Source: Apostichopus japonicus (taxonomy: Eukaryota; Echinodermata; Holothuroidea; Aspidochirotida; Stichopodidae). From it: 64,000 bases of DNA. The translations under genes were made by a program, and so were the position numbers. Positions 9,484-21,481 of the stretch are shown in pieces (position 1 is the first letter of the stretch; each line of letters begins with the position of its first letter). The stretch is taken from NCBI RefSeq assembly GCF_037975245.1, contig NC_092563.1, positions 6,389,501 through 6,453,500 on the forward strand, written 5' to 3'. The notes beneath the pieces are model-generated. The model saw nothing but the letters and a program-made list of their open reading frames with translations, did not search any database and was not told the DNA's origin.

Positions 9484-12400
9484 TAGATCATAGCGCCATA
9501 AGTTATGTGAATGTAATGTTGGCCTATATGTCGTGTGTATATGGCATACTACGAATGCAGCAATATAAGGGCGACCACAAGTTTTAGCTACAAAAAGAAG
9601 AATCAATGCTGAACGTATGCATGGCAAATGAAAGGCTAACAAGGAAAACTCGGAAAGGTAAAGGAATCCTACACTTTTATCTGCGATATTGTGACGGTTA
9701 CTTTGTTCCCAGTTTAAATCTCCCTTTGCTACCATCAGTCCTTTAAATCCGTCATATTTGCTTATATAACACCACTCATACAACGATAGGATATTTAGCC
9801 TAGCCTATATATATAAGGAACTATTACTAAACAGAAAACAAAAAGGTTTCCGGTTTCTTTTTCTTTTCTGCGTAAATAATTCAAAATGTCGTAGTCTGGC
9901 GTAACCATGCATAGTTTGCGTGGCACCTTTGTTGTTCACCTATCACATTAATTTTGACCTTTTGATTTTCTTGTAATTGTTTCCTTTTTGAACTATTTTT
10001 AGATGCAAATGTACTTTTAATAATGATTATTTCTACAAATATATTTTTAAAAAAAATTAAAAACGTGGTATATCCTTTTACACGATGTCAATAAACTAGA
10101 AGATACAAAAGCCATTAGTACTTCTTCTTTAAGCCTTCATGACCAGAAAAGTATAGTTTGGGGCTTTTAATCACCAAAGGTACTGGTTTGACCTCATCTT
10201 GTAATAATTTTACTTATACGTATTTCTTTAGTTATAAAGGTGATTTAGCGAAAGGTCATTAGACATATTTTAAAATTATGAGCACTGTAGTAAAACTTTT
10301 ATAAGTCTCATTCAACTGAAAGGTAAGCGAGTCGCATACGATTTTCTACGTGACATTTCGCACGTATCGTAAGTCATACCTGAAGTTTTAAGGTGAGCAT
10401 GAGCTATATAGAGGAAAAAAGGCTCGCGATATGAAGATAACAAAAAATAAAAAACGGTTTGGTTTCCTAAACGGAATCTTGACCACATTCCCGCTCCCCT
10501 TACCTTCTTTGAAATATGAAATATTTATCATTATATTATCCCAACTTACAATATGTAATCATGTTATTTTTGTGTGTATCCAATTGCATTCGTCACATCA
10601 GGCTAAGACAGTCAGTACGGAGGGGTGGGGGGGGTGGAGGTATTTACTTGTGATATCGCTTGTCAAAAGTACAATGCTGTACACATGTTTCGTGTATTCA
10701 TTAGCCTCCCACTTCCTTCTCCTCCCTCCTCCAATGTTGAAGGATAAATTATAGTCCAAATCGTTGGTCGCCTACAAATATACTTCCTCCTATTTGTCTT
10801 TGATTTTACCAACAATACATTTAAGAAGATAATACCAGATACTTTGCGACGAATGTAAATGTTATTCTTTATAATCTCCTCTACTTCAAAAATGTTGATC
10901 ACGCACTTTTTGAGTACTGACTTGTTTAATGTGATGAGAGTGTGTAATGAACCACAATGGATGCCCAATAATGCAATGTGAGTGAATCATTTATTTCCTC
11001 GTCTTTAGAATGAAAGAAAAAAGCGACCCGGCCTGTGCCTCGCGCATGGTGGCTACGTTCACAATGCTAGTTCAGTGACGTCACATATTACATTTCTATC
11101 CCCCCCCCCCCACCTCCTGGTTTATCTTCCTTCAACGGTCAAGTGATACGGTTACAACAGACTGTGAACATTTTAACCTCAAACATATCACCACATATAT
11201 TTAACAATACCCATATACCCCATGTACGATACTGTTTGTTAATGCATAAACTGTCCGTTCGTCTGGCTGTCATAAAATTGAGATCGTGTTCATAGGTCAT
11301 GTATAATGCCTCAATTACACTTATAACGCAGGAAGTGACGTCATCTATTGTCCCTTCAGACAGCATCTTGACTTTATCATAACATGACATGAGTCATCCT
11401 AATATACTTTTAACATGTCTGTGTATATCCACTTGGGGTTAAGCAATTGTTTCTGCTTCTCTAATTAAGTGTACTTACATACATACATATACATACAAAC
11501 ATACATACATACATACATGCACCCATATATATACATACACACACATTCATACACACACATATACATGCATACAAAGAATCTTAGAGTCTTTGTTGCCGTT
11601 TCGTGATATATTCAATGGAAGTTTGTACCGGTATTTTGTACCAAAGTGAACTTGAGGCAAGTCGGTGTGATGTCATAGATTCACTTTGACGAAATTTGTT
11701 TGAATTTTTTTTCGTCCCTCTATTTTGCACTAATATTCAGTTTTGACCTTGGATTATATACGCATAATTACTTTCACTATACATGGAATGTATAAATAGC
11801 GTACACGATACCAACGAAACATGAATATCATATTCACATTCTTGTGCATACACTATTAATACAAAAAACAAAATTGTTGATGAAAAACAGATCATAATTT
11901 GGTAGTTTAGCATCTATGACATCACACATGTTTGCTTCAAGTTCACTGCACATTGTTCATTGAAGGGAGCGGGGTAAATACTTATTACATTTAAATATAC
12001 GTTAAATCCAGTATAAGTCAGGAACCATTACCCTTTGTTACGTTATATCTGGCTGTGTGTCATGTTGCTTTGTTTGGGTTGACTGTATATACGTGTGCAT
12101 CAGAAAACACTGTACTGTCACCACTTCAATAGGATATGCATACTTCACCTCCATTTGCTATAATCGACAAAAGCATTTCTTCTTGCGTTCGATAAAAATA
12201 TAGCTATATTTTTTTATGGACATAACATTTGCTAAATATGTGACCTACCGTATCAACTTTCTTTTTCATTTTTCTTTTGTTCTCCTTATAGTTTCCCCCC
12301 TTTCTGTTAGACTAGACTGAAGTGATCCGTTTGTAATACAGTGATACTTTTACTAGTCGGGAACACTTCCTACTCCGTGGCTATTGACCAGCTTTGGCGT

Positions 12401-13947
12401 AAGCTATATATGCATATAAATGACTAGACAGTAACATGATAATACGTAGGCCTACCCAAAATAAAAAAGGAAAAAAAATGTAGAGTAAGGTTGCAACCCT
12501 CCTACAACCACAGACACGGACATTGAGCAGGAACGAGCTAGGGTGCTCATGGATCATAATTAGACGCTAGGCGAAACGCTTTGTCAATTTTACACGAATT
12601 ACTATCACTGTAGTAATTTGTTAGGAAACGATAGGACTAAATTACTTCATATTACAGTGTCATGGTCGAAGATAACGGAAACGGGGTACGAGAACTTCGG
12701 AAAGCAAAAGTACTAGCGGTCAGATTCCTTTTTTTAATTTTTTTTTTATTCCTATTACTTGTACTTTTTAGTCAGAGGAAACAGAATGGTGATGGTAAAC
12801 AGGGGGTGAGTATATATGACGTACATTGACAACGGCTGGAAATGAAATAAGCGAAGTTATTGCTATTTTACTTGTCACTCTTTTGACAAACAATCTTCCG
12901 GCTTGGAAAATTGGTTTGAAAAGTACAGTTATAGATATGATGTTTTTTCTCTCGTTGCTATGCTTACGTTAAACGAATTAAATAATGATATTGTTAATTA
13001 TTGTAGAATCTATATATTCATATTTTCCCACGATGTGTTACCATCACGCAGACTAGATAGGGATTATGATTAAGTACAGTGTACACAGAAAACCTGCTAT
13101 TACCGGTATCAGGATAAATCTATAGTGCACATGTCGTGACATATAGGCTTATGACCTGCTATATACATTGGCGTACTTGAGCATGTCGTTGTCGTACTAT
13201 AAAAACAGGTGCATGGTTAACAGACAGTCCGGTCCCCAACCAACCCACCCCACCGTCCCTCCCTTCCCTCAACTCACACACACAATTCCCAAACCGCTCC
13301 CATTCCTCTAAGCAAAATCGTAATGCAGAAATCAGGGTCATCACTAGAACCCGCTAAGACACGATTTTGATTGCGAAATTCTTTAGCGTTTAGTTTTTGT
13401 TAATCTAAACGAACTGAGTTTTAAATCTGACTTTAGATTGAAAATAGTTTAAAATGAATTGATCAACTCGTCCCTTGTGTCGCCTACTGACGACAATATG
13501 CATATTATTTTATTTTGTTTGACGTAGTGTCGAATGGTTTAAGACATCTATATGCCCTTAATATTATTCTACGTCCTTTAATTTAGAACGGCAATAAAAT
13601 ATTATTTGTTGTCTGTAACATTAAACTAGGAGATATTATTTTGTGATCAAACATTCAGTTTTAATCAGTGAAATGATTTGCACTGTGATATATTTTTGTT
13701 ATACGTGAGTCATTTGTTGTTGGTATTCATTCGCTGCACGTGACCTAACATACCTGTATAAATTATGACGTCAGCTATACTGTAGAAAGGTCACTACTGT
13801 AGTGGTGTTCCTCTAAACTCATATTTTGTATTCAGTTGAAGTCTGTGTATACGAGGATCCTTGTCATAAGCTACACACCATTCTATTATTATTTTCTACC
13901 GCCCCCCCGCCCCCCCCCGCCCCCCCGTTTTTTTTTTATATTTTAAG
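9484..13947. other. Stretch without a supportable gene
   Basis: AT-rich with short frames only. It holds an (ACAT)n microsatellite (11475-11573), C-rich runs near 11101 and A/T homopolymers. An 83-codon minus-strand frame at 11139-11390 has ordinary composition but no recognised domain. A G/C homopolymer block at 13901-13926 precedes the exon-like segment at 13948. Confidence 0.5.
11475..11573. repeat. (ACAT)n-type microsatellite
   Basis: Runs of ACATAC with interruptions, grading into ACACAC and ATATAC words. Confidence 0.9.
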
Positions 13948-14059
13948 CTTGGCAAGAAGCTTCTTAATTATATGACTGGTGTCATGTACAGAAGAAGGAA
14001 AGAAGGGAATTCCTACAAGTTCAAAATGCCTGAACACCGAGCAAAATTGTCCGTTGCAG
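13948..14059 (+). CDS. Exon-like coding segment (first of a two-exon model), product unknown
   Basis: A long T-rich tract ending TTTTAAG (to 13947) forms a plausible acceptor. The frame is then open for 37 codons plus one base, including NYMTGVMYRRRKEGNSYKFK and MPEHRAKLSVA, and stops at a strong donor: GCAG followed by GTGAGA at 14060. The basic run RRRK and overall composition look protein-like. I do not recognise the family. The frame continues in phase across an 86-bp gap into 14146-14300. If real, coding starts in an upstream exon or at one of the in-frame ATGs. The 86-bp intron would be short for such a repeat-rich genome, so this stays a model. Confidence 0.35.
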
Positions 14060-14145
14060 GTGAGAAATATAGCACCGTGTTGGATTCCTAGTTAACCCGC
14101 TATTGTTACCCGTTCGATGTTCGTGTTCAACTGCTGTCAACTCAG

Positions 14146-14300
14146 ACGACTGGTTGAACAATTACAAGCGGGTGATCGGCTCCTTGCTTGCCCTATCCAC
14201 GTCCGAGGCCTTGAACGACCTCGTATTTGGCACAATGAAGGCCAATAAGGGCGCGAATTTGCCCCTGATCTGCATATATAAAGACCCGGGCTCCTTATAG
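14146..14300 (+). CDS. Exon-like terminal coding segment with high GC3, product unknown
   Basis: Begins after a plausible acceptor (CAACTCAG, to 14145). The single base G carried over from the previous segment completes a GAC codon. The frame then reads WLNNYKRVIGSLLALSTSEA and continues to a TAG at 14298-14300. About three quarters of its codons end in G or C, in strong contrast to the AT-rich surroundings, which is the best composition-based coding signal in the window. I do not recognise the product. No AATAAA follows closely. An alternative plus-strand frame from ATG 14118 gives only 43 codons. Confidence 0.35.
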
Positions 14301-14559
14301 TCTAAGGCTTAGAAATTTATCAGATGCACCTCAGCAGTTTTATTGTGAAGGTGTTTCATATTGTACGTCTTTTCCAACTGTGCAGAATTTAACCAGGCGG
14401 AAAATGAACCCATTGTCTCGTTTTCTGAACGGTGTGAAATGGAATGAAAATTGAACACTTGACGGAATGGTGGCTGGGGTTGGTTTTTACTAAAAAGCTG
14501 CAAGTAACTGTTAACTCTTACGTACTTAGTACATGGATATAGCGAGGTTGATTGATACA

Positions 14560-14562
<3 letters not shown>

Positions 14563-14604
<42 letters not shown>
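14563..14604. repeat. (TA)n microsatellite
   Basis: Essentially uninterrupted TA dinucleotides. Confidence 0.95.
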
Positions 14605-15833
14605 CCTAAATACATGTTTACACAAGTAAACGTTGTTTCCTCAGCCGTTGTTATGTGATCAGACGACCACTTACTTTGACTGACAAGTATTATAGTTATA
14701 TATTGTTGTCATGGCTGTGTAGGCAAATTCTACCGTATTGAGTTTATATTTCTTTGTCAAAATTTGGACAAGGAATCTCCTACGTATAACATGCCTATAT
14801 AGTTGACAGGACCAACTTCTTTCCTACAGCGATAACACACAAGTTCCTTCGATGCAAAACACGGTTCATAATGTTTATAGCCTACATTCTGTTGTTACCC
14901 TCCAAACGTTATACTTGCATCAGTTTTGTTTCAAACAAAAATTATAAAACATTTTCGTGTTAGACATTTATAGTTATTAGATCAGAATCGGTTATTTAGA
15001 GGACAAATTCCGATACAACAATCACAACATTTTCAAATTTCTCTGTGAACATATTTGACGTCTAACCCTTCCCCCTCCCCCGCTATCCCCACCCCAATCG
15101 CCACCGTATTCCTTCAAAAGGGAAGATAACACTTTGGTAGCCTTTAGGAGTTTTGTCGATGTGTTTCTAGAGTGTTCGACTGAATTAAAGCTTGCCATAA
15201 TTATTGTCGGCCTCGGAAGAACAAAGAGCTCACCTTAAACGGAATGTGCGAGATTTCTTTTTTATCGATGCATTCTACCTTTTATATGTGTCTTTAAAAT
15301 GGTTGTTTTCTTTTTTTATTTCCCTCAATTTGTTAAAAGATAAAAAAGAGTGTTTTTAGTATGAGTACTGGTCTCTTCTGCCTTGCCCTTTTGGGCTGTT
15401 TTCAAAATGTGATTAGCCTTTTATCTTCTTCAAAGAATAAATCAATCCAACTTCCATTTTAACTTACACAAAGCCATCTACAGAGGTAGGCTTAACGGCA
15501 AGTCGTAAAAATCACACGAATTTATGAGTTTCATGTTGTTAAACAGAACTTTTTACCCCCGTAGTATATATAACGGTGTTTCATCGCCTAACCTCTACAC
15601 AATTGACGGGTACAAATGCATTAGGATATATGTATATATATATAAAGCGGATCTATAGTAACTTTTAAAGTGTAACCGCTTTGGGTATCAGGTATGTTTT
15701 GAAGCTTGCTATATATACCTTCCACGTATACTATGCATTCCTTGCTTATGGGGACATAACCTGAAAATGAGTACCTACTTTACATGGACTTTAGTGGTAA
15801 TCAGTGGATCATAAGGATATGAGAACTCATTAT

Positions 15834-15960
15834 AGTACAAGTACAGATATGCAGTAGTACTCTCTATACTGTGTACTCAAATCTGTACACGATATTTAGT
15901 CTGTTCTTGTACACAACTCTGTACTCAATACTTTGTACTCGATTCTGCGATTGAGTTTGT
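15834..15960. repeat. Degenerate TGTACTC/TGTACAC word repeat
   Basis: TGTACTCAA, TGTACACGA, TGTACACAAC, TGTACTCAAT and TGTACTCGATTC recur at irregular 16-25 bp spacing. Similar words recur at about 39785-40010, suggesting a decayed minisatellite family. Confidence 0.5.
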
Positions 15961-17092
15961 GCTCACCTATAGGACCCCTAGTGGTACAAAAAATATGAAT
16001 ATGTTTTTACTTGTGTATTCGTCTGTAATACATAAGTTAAAAAGAGTGCACTTTATATCAAATCCCGACCTGGTACACCCATTTAGTTCCTCAGTTAAGT
16101 GTACATGCGTACTCATACACGCAGAGTTAGTATATGTGTATATCATGCAGGTCATTCGCGATCAGAGATGTTTTTTTTCAACCGGGGAGGGGTGGAGGGA
16201 CCAGTCACGAGGGAAAAATTGTTGATGCAGTGGGAATAGTTTAAGTTTCATGAAAGGCATCCTTTGCAACGATTGTAGTCCAGAACAGTGAACGCATGAG
16301 TGGGAGAGGGTGGGGTGGGGTGGGGGAGGTGAACGGGCAGGGGTGTTTGTTTGGCTGTGGCTCTTGTTGTATTGTATTAATACTTCGATAAAATAGTCCG
16401 TTATAACCAAGGTTATTCTCTATAATAAACAATTATGGCGACAGGTTATTACTATATAATATCTCTATTATAGAATTGTTTTCATTGTGAAACAATTGAT
16501 AAGCCGTGGGAGGGGAATCTGACGCCATTAAAGGAGCTTTCCATACAGATTGTCAATGTTAAAGGAGAACATTTGACACAAAAATAGGTGCAAAACGAAG
16601 ACATTGCACTAAAAAAAAATTTGACGGATCAAAAAGTCTTCCTTTTACGCAAATCCCTTCAAAATCTACAAGAAATGACCCACGATTATATACCAGTGCT
16701 CTTTAAGACAGCAGTTATGTAAAAGGTTATTTAAAATTGAAATAGGAACGTAAAATCAATTAACGGGGTAAATGTTCACACCTTGACTTTGAATGACATG
16801 CCTTAATATGATTGAGATGGTCGTAAAGGGATTTTATAGTCAGCCGCAGAACGATGTATTTAGGTGGGAAGATGCAGTTACATTTTACTCATCACTTTAG
16901 TTGAAATTAAAGATTAATGGCGATCAGATAGGGTGGCAGATTGTGTTAATTATCATTTGACAGACGTTAAACTAGAGGGCTAAAAAAAGGCGAAAATGCA
17001 TTTTTTTTTGGGTGAATTATATGATTGTCATCTAACCATGTAACATTCATTCGTGTTGTTCAGTGGTTTTTGTTTTAGTAAATATGTAGGCT

Positions 17093-17430
17093 ATACATAA
17101 ACATATGCATATATATTTACATAAATATATACGTATACATATACCTTAACATACGCATATACGTATACGTAAACATAAACATTAACTTATACATACACAT
17201 ATACATACACACATACATATATATACATATACACACATATACATATACATCTACATACACATATACATATACATATAAATATAAATATACATATACATTA
17301 ACTATACATAGACATATACTTGTACATATACATATACATACATATACATTTACATATACATTTACATACACATTACATGTAAATATAAATATAGATATAG
17401 ATTTAGATATAGATATATATTTATATATTA
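17093..17430. repeat. (CATATA)n / (CATACA)n microsatellite block
   Basis: About 340 bp of CATATA, CATACA and CATAAA words. The minus-strand frame over it encodes Tyr/Val-rich low-complexity sequence and is not a gene. Confidence 0.9.
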
Positions 17431-18473
17431 ATGTGAGTTTATGTACGCGTGTGTTAGTGGATGTTTCTACAGAAGAGGTTAAACTCAATTGAAGACACCA
17501 CCAAAGAAACAAAAACACAAAGCAGTTCGAAATTCCGATTGATCCATTTACTTCGTTAGCCCCTATTGTTATGTTTATTTGTTTTTTTCTTCATTATTTT
17601 CCTTTTGCTCCAATTAACTATAGCCTAAAATAAAAGATGATGCATTACGGCTTTTCGATAGTATTTCACCACTAAGGCTTTTGTTGACTGCATTATGAAA
17701 TCTTTTAAATTGCTAATTTGGGCCACTATACATTTCTTGAAACGCTTTTTTTTTGTCTTTGTTTTTTGAAAGGTTGCTGAATGCGGAAGGAACTGGCCAT
17801 TACATGCCGCATACCGCGTTCCTTGCTTCGCAATTACCATCTCGGGCTACAAAATGCTTGTGTCGATGAAATATGAGTTTTAGCAAATTTGATGCATGTT
17901 GCAATTTTCTTTCTACGATTATCTTTGTTCAGCAAACAGCCACGGATATAGAGGAATATTTACCTAAGGTCTTATATCAAAACAATCTTTGCCTACTTTG
18001 CTATTTATTGTAAAATGTAGACTACGCTTCCTTGCTATTATGTATCAAAGATATTCAACTTATTCAAATCGAGAACTGATCAAATCCTAGAAACGTATTG
18101 TTTTGTTTGTTTTTTTTTCTGTTTTATTTATACTTTCTCTGTTCTTTTCTTTTGTCTTGTCTTTTCTTTAGTTATTAACATCAAAGGTTAATTTGTTACT
18201 ATAGTGTCCATCCAAACAACTCGATGACATTCAGTAATATCGGTATTCAATAATATCAGTAAACTCGCGGTATGAACAATTAATTAATGGACACTAAACA
18301 AGTTTCGTACAGCAAGAATAAAAAAAAAAACGAAATTTTACGTAAGTTGAAATGTGTCTGTTCCAGTTTGAAATAACACTAACGGCCGAGAATAATCGGA
18401 AATTTATGAATAACGCAGAGAAAAGATAAGAAGAAAAGAACAATGCAGAGAGCAATTACATTTTGAGCTAGCA

Positions 18474-18533
18474 GGGTTTTTGAACCAATTACCTCAGGAG
18501 TACAAGTCTTGTGCTTCATCAACTGAGCTGTCC
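18474..18533 (-). mobile_element. tRNA-derived SINE head (relic)
   Basis: On the minus strand an A-box-like CAGCTCAGTTGATG (18517-18530) is followed about 30 bases later by a B-box-like GGTTCAAAAACC (to 18475), with a possible anticodon-arm segment between. The B box has one extra base and no matching acceptor stem was found, so this is a decayed SINE head and not a functional tRNA. Confidence 0.4.
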
Positions 18534-18582
18534 AGTACTTCTAGTTGGTGTCAATCTCTAAATAGCCATTCATCTTTTTATT

Positions 18583-18715
18583 ATTTGTTATTATTGTCAT
18601 CTTTAATGAGGGTAGTCCTGCTCAGTGCAGAAGCACTGCTTTCCAGAGGAGCCCTCAAGATTTGATGGAGGTTGCCAGTTAGAAGCCACAGTTCTTTGTA
18701 TGTATCGTGTGACCA
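18583..18715 (-). mobile_element. 5'-truncated SINE-like body with (AAT)n tail
   Basis: On the minus strand, a body containing GAGGGCTCCTCTGGAAAGCA and a hairpin with arms AGTGC/GCACT ends in CTACCCTCATTAAAGATGAC, then an AATAATAAC-type tail (about 18603-18583). A structured body followed by a short-repeat tail is the 3' layout of many SINEs. No tRNA-like head lies upstream, so the copy looks 5'-truncated. Assignment from memory of similar invertebrate SINE 3' domains; not verified. Confidence 0.4.
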
Positions 18716-19046
18716 CCAACCCCCACCCCCATTTAATTCGACCCCCCCCCCCCAAAAAAAAACAGAGGCAGGGAAAGGATACAAAGAAATATATACTCTG
18801 GTGTTTATGATAAATCAAAGTCAGGGTTTGGTGGTTCATTTATTCTTTGAAATTGAAAGTAATTTGTTCGGTTAATTTCGGTCCTTTTGTATGTTAATGC
18901 TAAATTCCCAATAGCAATGTATTTTAATCATTGAAGACATTCTTTAAATGTTGTGACTCGCCTTTTGAATGTGCTTGAAACATGAATTTGAATTTAGGCG
19001 ATAATTTTTTTTAATGAAATAATTCTTACTTGCTATGCTACAAATG

Positions 19047-19303
19047 TATATGTATGTATGTATGTATTGTATGTATGTATTTTAGATCCTCCTGCAAGCA
19101 GGAACTCGCAAAGAAGCCATCATTGGCTTATCAAAGCCGCAAACTGACCGAAATCAGTCTCTTAGATTCACATTTAACGTCCATGATTATGAATTGTCAA
19201 TTGTCAACAAAACGACAACTGGACGACATACATTAATCTTGGAGTGACTCGAACTCGGGACCTTATGGTTGGAAGGCACCGGCGTTAACCACTGAGTTAA
19301 CAG
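19047..19303 (-). mobile_element. tRNA-derived SINE, apparently full length
   Basis: Read on the minus strand from 19303: an A-box-like TTAACTCAGTGGTTAACG, a B-box-like CGAGTTCGAGTC (19247-19258), then a body with three short hairpins (arms ACTGA/TCAGT at 19142-19159, AGCCA/TGGCT at 19112-19126, CCTGC/GCAGG at 19090-19101), and an ATACATAC tail (19083-19047). Head, body and short-repeat tail in this order are the standard SINE architecture. It would have been transcribed by RNA polymerase III and mobilised by a partner LINE. It abuts an inverted, internally deleted copy at about 19296-19354. Confidence 0.75.
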
Positions 19304-19354
19304 TGGTTAACGCCGTTGCCAATTCATAATCATGGACGTTAAATATGATTCTAA
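19296..19354 (+). mobile_element. Internally deleted SINE copy in head-to-head orientation
   Basis: The plus strand repeats the A-box region (AGTGGTTAACGCCGTTGCC, 19302-19320) and passes directly into body sequence that is the exact reverse complement of 19173-19196 (copy at 19320-19343, 24 bp). The B-box segment between is missing. This explains the large inverted repeat around 19162-19354. Confidence 0.6.
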
Positions 19355-21061
19355 TATATAAAATATGAATCCAATATATGGTCAAGGAACCGTCGCATGT
19401 GTCTTCAATTGGAAATTTACAAACCGTGACACAATTTTCCAAAAAAATGGCGGCAAACCCCACAAACTAATAGTAATAGACCACTGAATAGATCTAATTC
19501 GACATGATATATTTGATAATTTACATATAGGTCTATTCATATTTATACTCCTTATGTCTTTCTCGACGTCGTGAATCTCATGATGTCATGACCATATATG
19601 TCCATGAACATCCCATACTACTTCCACACGTAACTCTGGATATCATACCCACGTGACACTTTTGAAAAAAAATGATAATATCTGCACAAACACAAAATGT
19701 TTATGTCTTTTTAGCATTTTCTGGGTTGATGGTGAGGGGGGGGGGGGGTTGGGAGGAGGGGAGGACTTTAGAAGATGTGTCAAAGGTTTCGTTAAAGAAA
19801 TATCCGATGTTTGTTGTAAATGGTTTTCTAATCAATCATTTTCGACAGAAATGAAAGTCATTCTTAGTATGAGCCATCGACTGTTGCACAATCAAGGAAT
19901 CATTTCATGGAACGCTGCACTGATTAATTTGTATGTGCCATTCACGGGGTCTGTGTACAACTGCACATCTGTTACATACAACGCTATGATGTCATTGTAC
20001 TTGCCTAAAGTCGTTTTAACGACGGACGGGGTTTATCGTCCCCCCTTTTGAAATGGGGACTTGATACCGCGTAAGAGCAATAATCAATACACTATAAGTA
20101 AAATCGACAACTGACTTTCGTGTGATGAGAATTACCAACTTGCTTCGAAGCAGGTATATCATATTTTCATTATCATATCATTTTTTTTAATCATTTCCTG
20201 GCAAACAATATCTAAACAAGGTTTAATGTGTGTCTTACATGATACGCCTCGTGAATATTTAAATACATGTTTAACTCCAACGGTCTCTTCGGCGCCACCT
20301 TGGTATGGGAACCGTGTTAATTGCACGTACACCAAAGTAAATCTCATCATTTTTTTAACGTGGAAGATTAAATAATTCTGAATCACTACTCTATCAAAAC
20401 GATAGATCCCTTTTTATGACATCATATCGAACGCCGGATTAAACAATGGAACAAGTGACGTCACAAACCCCAATTCGGACCCTATCTTCGGGATGTTAGT
20501 TCAAATCTAAACAGTGATTAACGGCATTACGTGATTATTTAATGTTTCCGTAAAAACATGATGGTGGAGATTGTATATTTAAGACAGGTTAAAAATGTAA
20601 ACAGTATTTGGTCAAAAAAAGACCGCACTTGGTATTATATTGTAAAATCGTTGGCACGCAAACATGACTAGTCGGTTTATGATCCTTGTGGTATCGCGGT
20701 CTATAAAAAAAATGTGTTTGGTGAGAGAGTAGGGGATGGTGATGGGGGGGGGAGAAGGGGGTGGGGAGAGCATTAGGGACAGGGAATGAGAGGGATGGAG
20801 ATTACTTGAGATACCGTAAAACCTATTTCTAAGTCAGCTAGGAGTCACTGATGATATTATTGATCTATTTTATAATCTTCGGGAAATGCTTTAAATGAAT
20901 GAAGGAGATGCTGAGAAGGTTTGAGGGGGGAAAGGGGAAGGGTGATATAGTTTTTAGCAGAGGAAGGCCTAGTGTGTAAAGCTAAATGAAGTTTTGGAGG
21001 GAGGGAGGGGAGGGGAGGGGGTTGGTAGGGAAGAGAAGGAGATATGGCATAGAGAACGGCG
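19355..21061. other. Stretch without a supportable gene
   Basis: A 132-codon plus-strand frame at 19653-20051 runs through a poly-G block (19737-19749) and has no recognised domain. At this AT content about one frame of that length is expected by chance. G-rich sequence lies at 20735-20800 and 20920-21020. Confidence 0.5.
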
Positions 21062-21398
21062 GTTCCACAATTGTTGTATGGTTCTTCATATAGCCTACGT
21101 TCTACAATTGTTGTATGTATATGGGTCTTCACATAGCCTACGTTCCACAATTGTTGTATGTATATAGTTCTTCATATAGCCTAGGCTCCACAATTGTTGT
21201 ATGTATATGGTTCTTCATATAGCCTAGGTTCCACAATTGTTGTATGTATATGGTTCTTCATATAGCCTAGGTTCCACAATTGTTGTATGTATATGGTTCT
21301 TCGTATAGCCTAGGTTCCACAATTGTTGTATGTATATGGTTCTTCATACAGCCTAGGTTCCACAATTGTTGTATTATATAGTTCTTCATATAGCCTAG
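21062..21398. repeat. 43-bp tandem repeat, about 8 copies
   Basis: Each unit begins GTTCCACAATTGTTGTATG and ends TTCTTCATATAGCCTAG. The first and last copies carry small deletions, and the middle copies differ by only 1-3 bases. Minus-strand frames over it give a repeating peptide that simply reflects the array. Confidence 0.95.
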
Positions 21399-21481
21399 TT
21401 CTGCGATATAATTAGGCCTATATAATCCAACGTAGTAATATGGACTAAACTGAGTCACCTTTTTACTTGTTTTTCTGTATT

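Larger units (their letters stand above)
14301..18473. other. Stretch without a supportable gene; several simple repeats
   Basis: Contains (TA)n at 14563-14604, a degenerate TGTACTC-word repeat at about 15834-15960, G-rich sequence near 16300-16345 and a long (CATATA)n block at 17093-17430. The 133-codon minus-strand frame over 17117-17518 is produced by that repeat. Confidence 0.5.

Noticed and set aside
19236-19303. tRNA gene on the minus strand
   Set aside because: It continues into a structured body and a short-repeat tail, and no complete cloverleaf forms. SINE head.
19653-20051. 132-codon plus-strand frame
   Set aside because: Passes through poly-G, has no domain or splice support, and about one frame of this length is expected by chance at this AT content.
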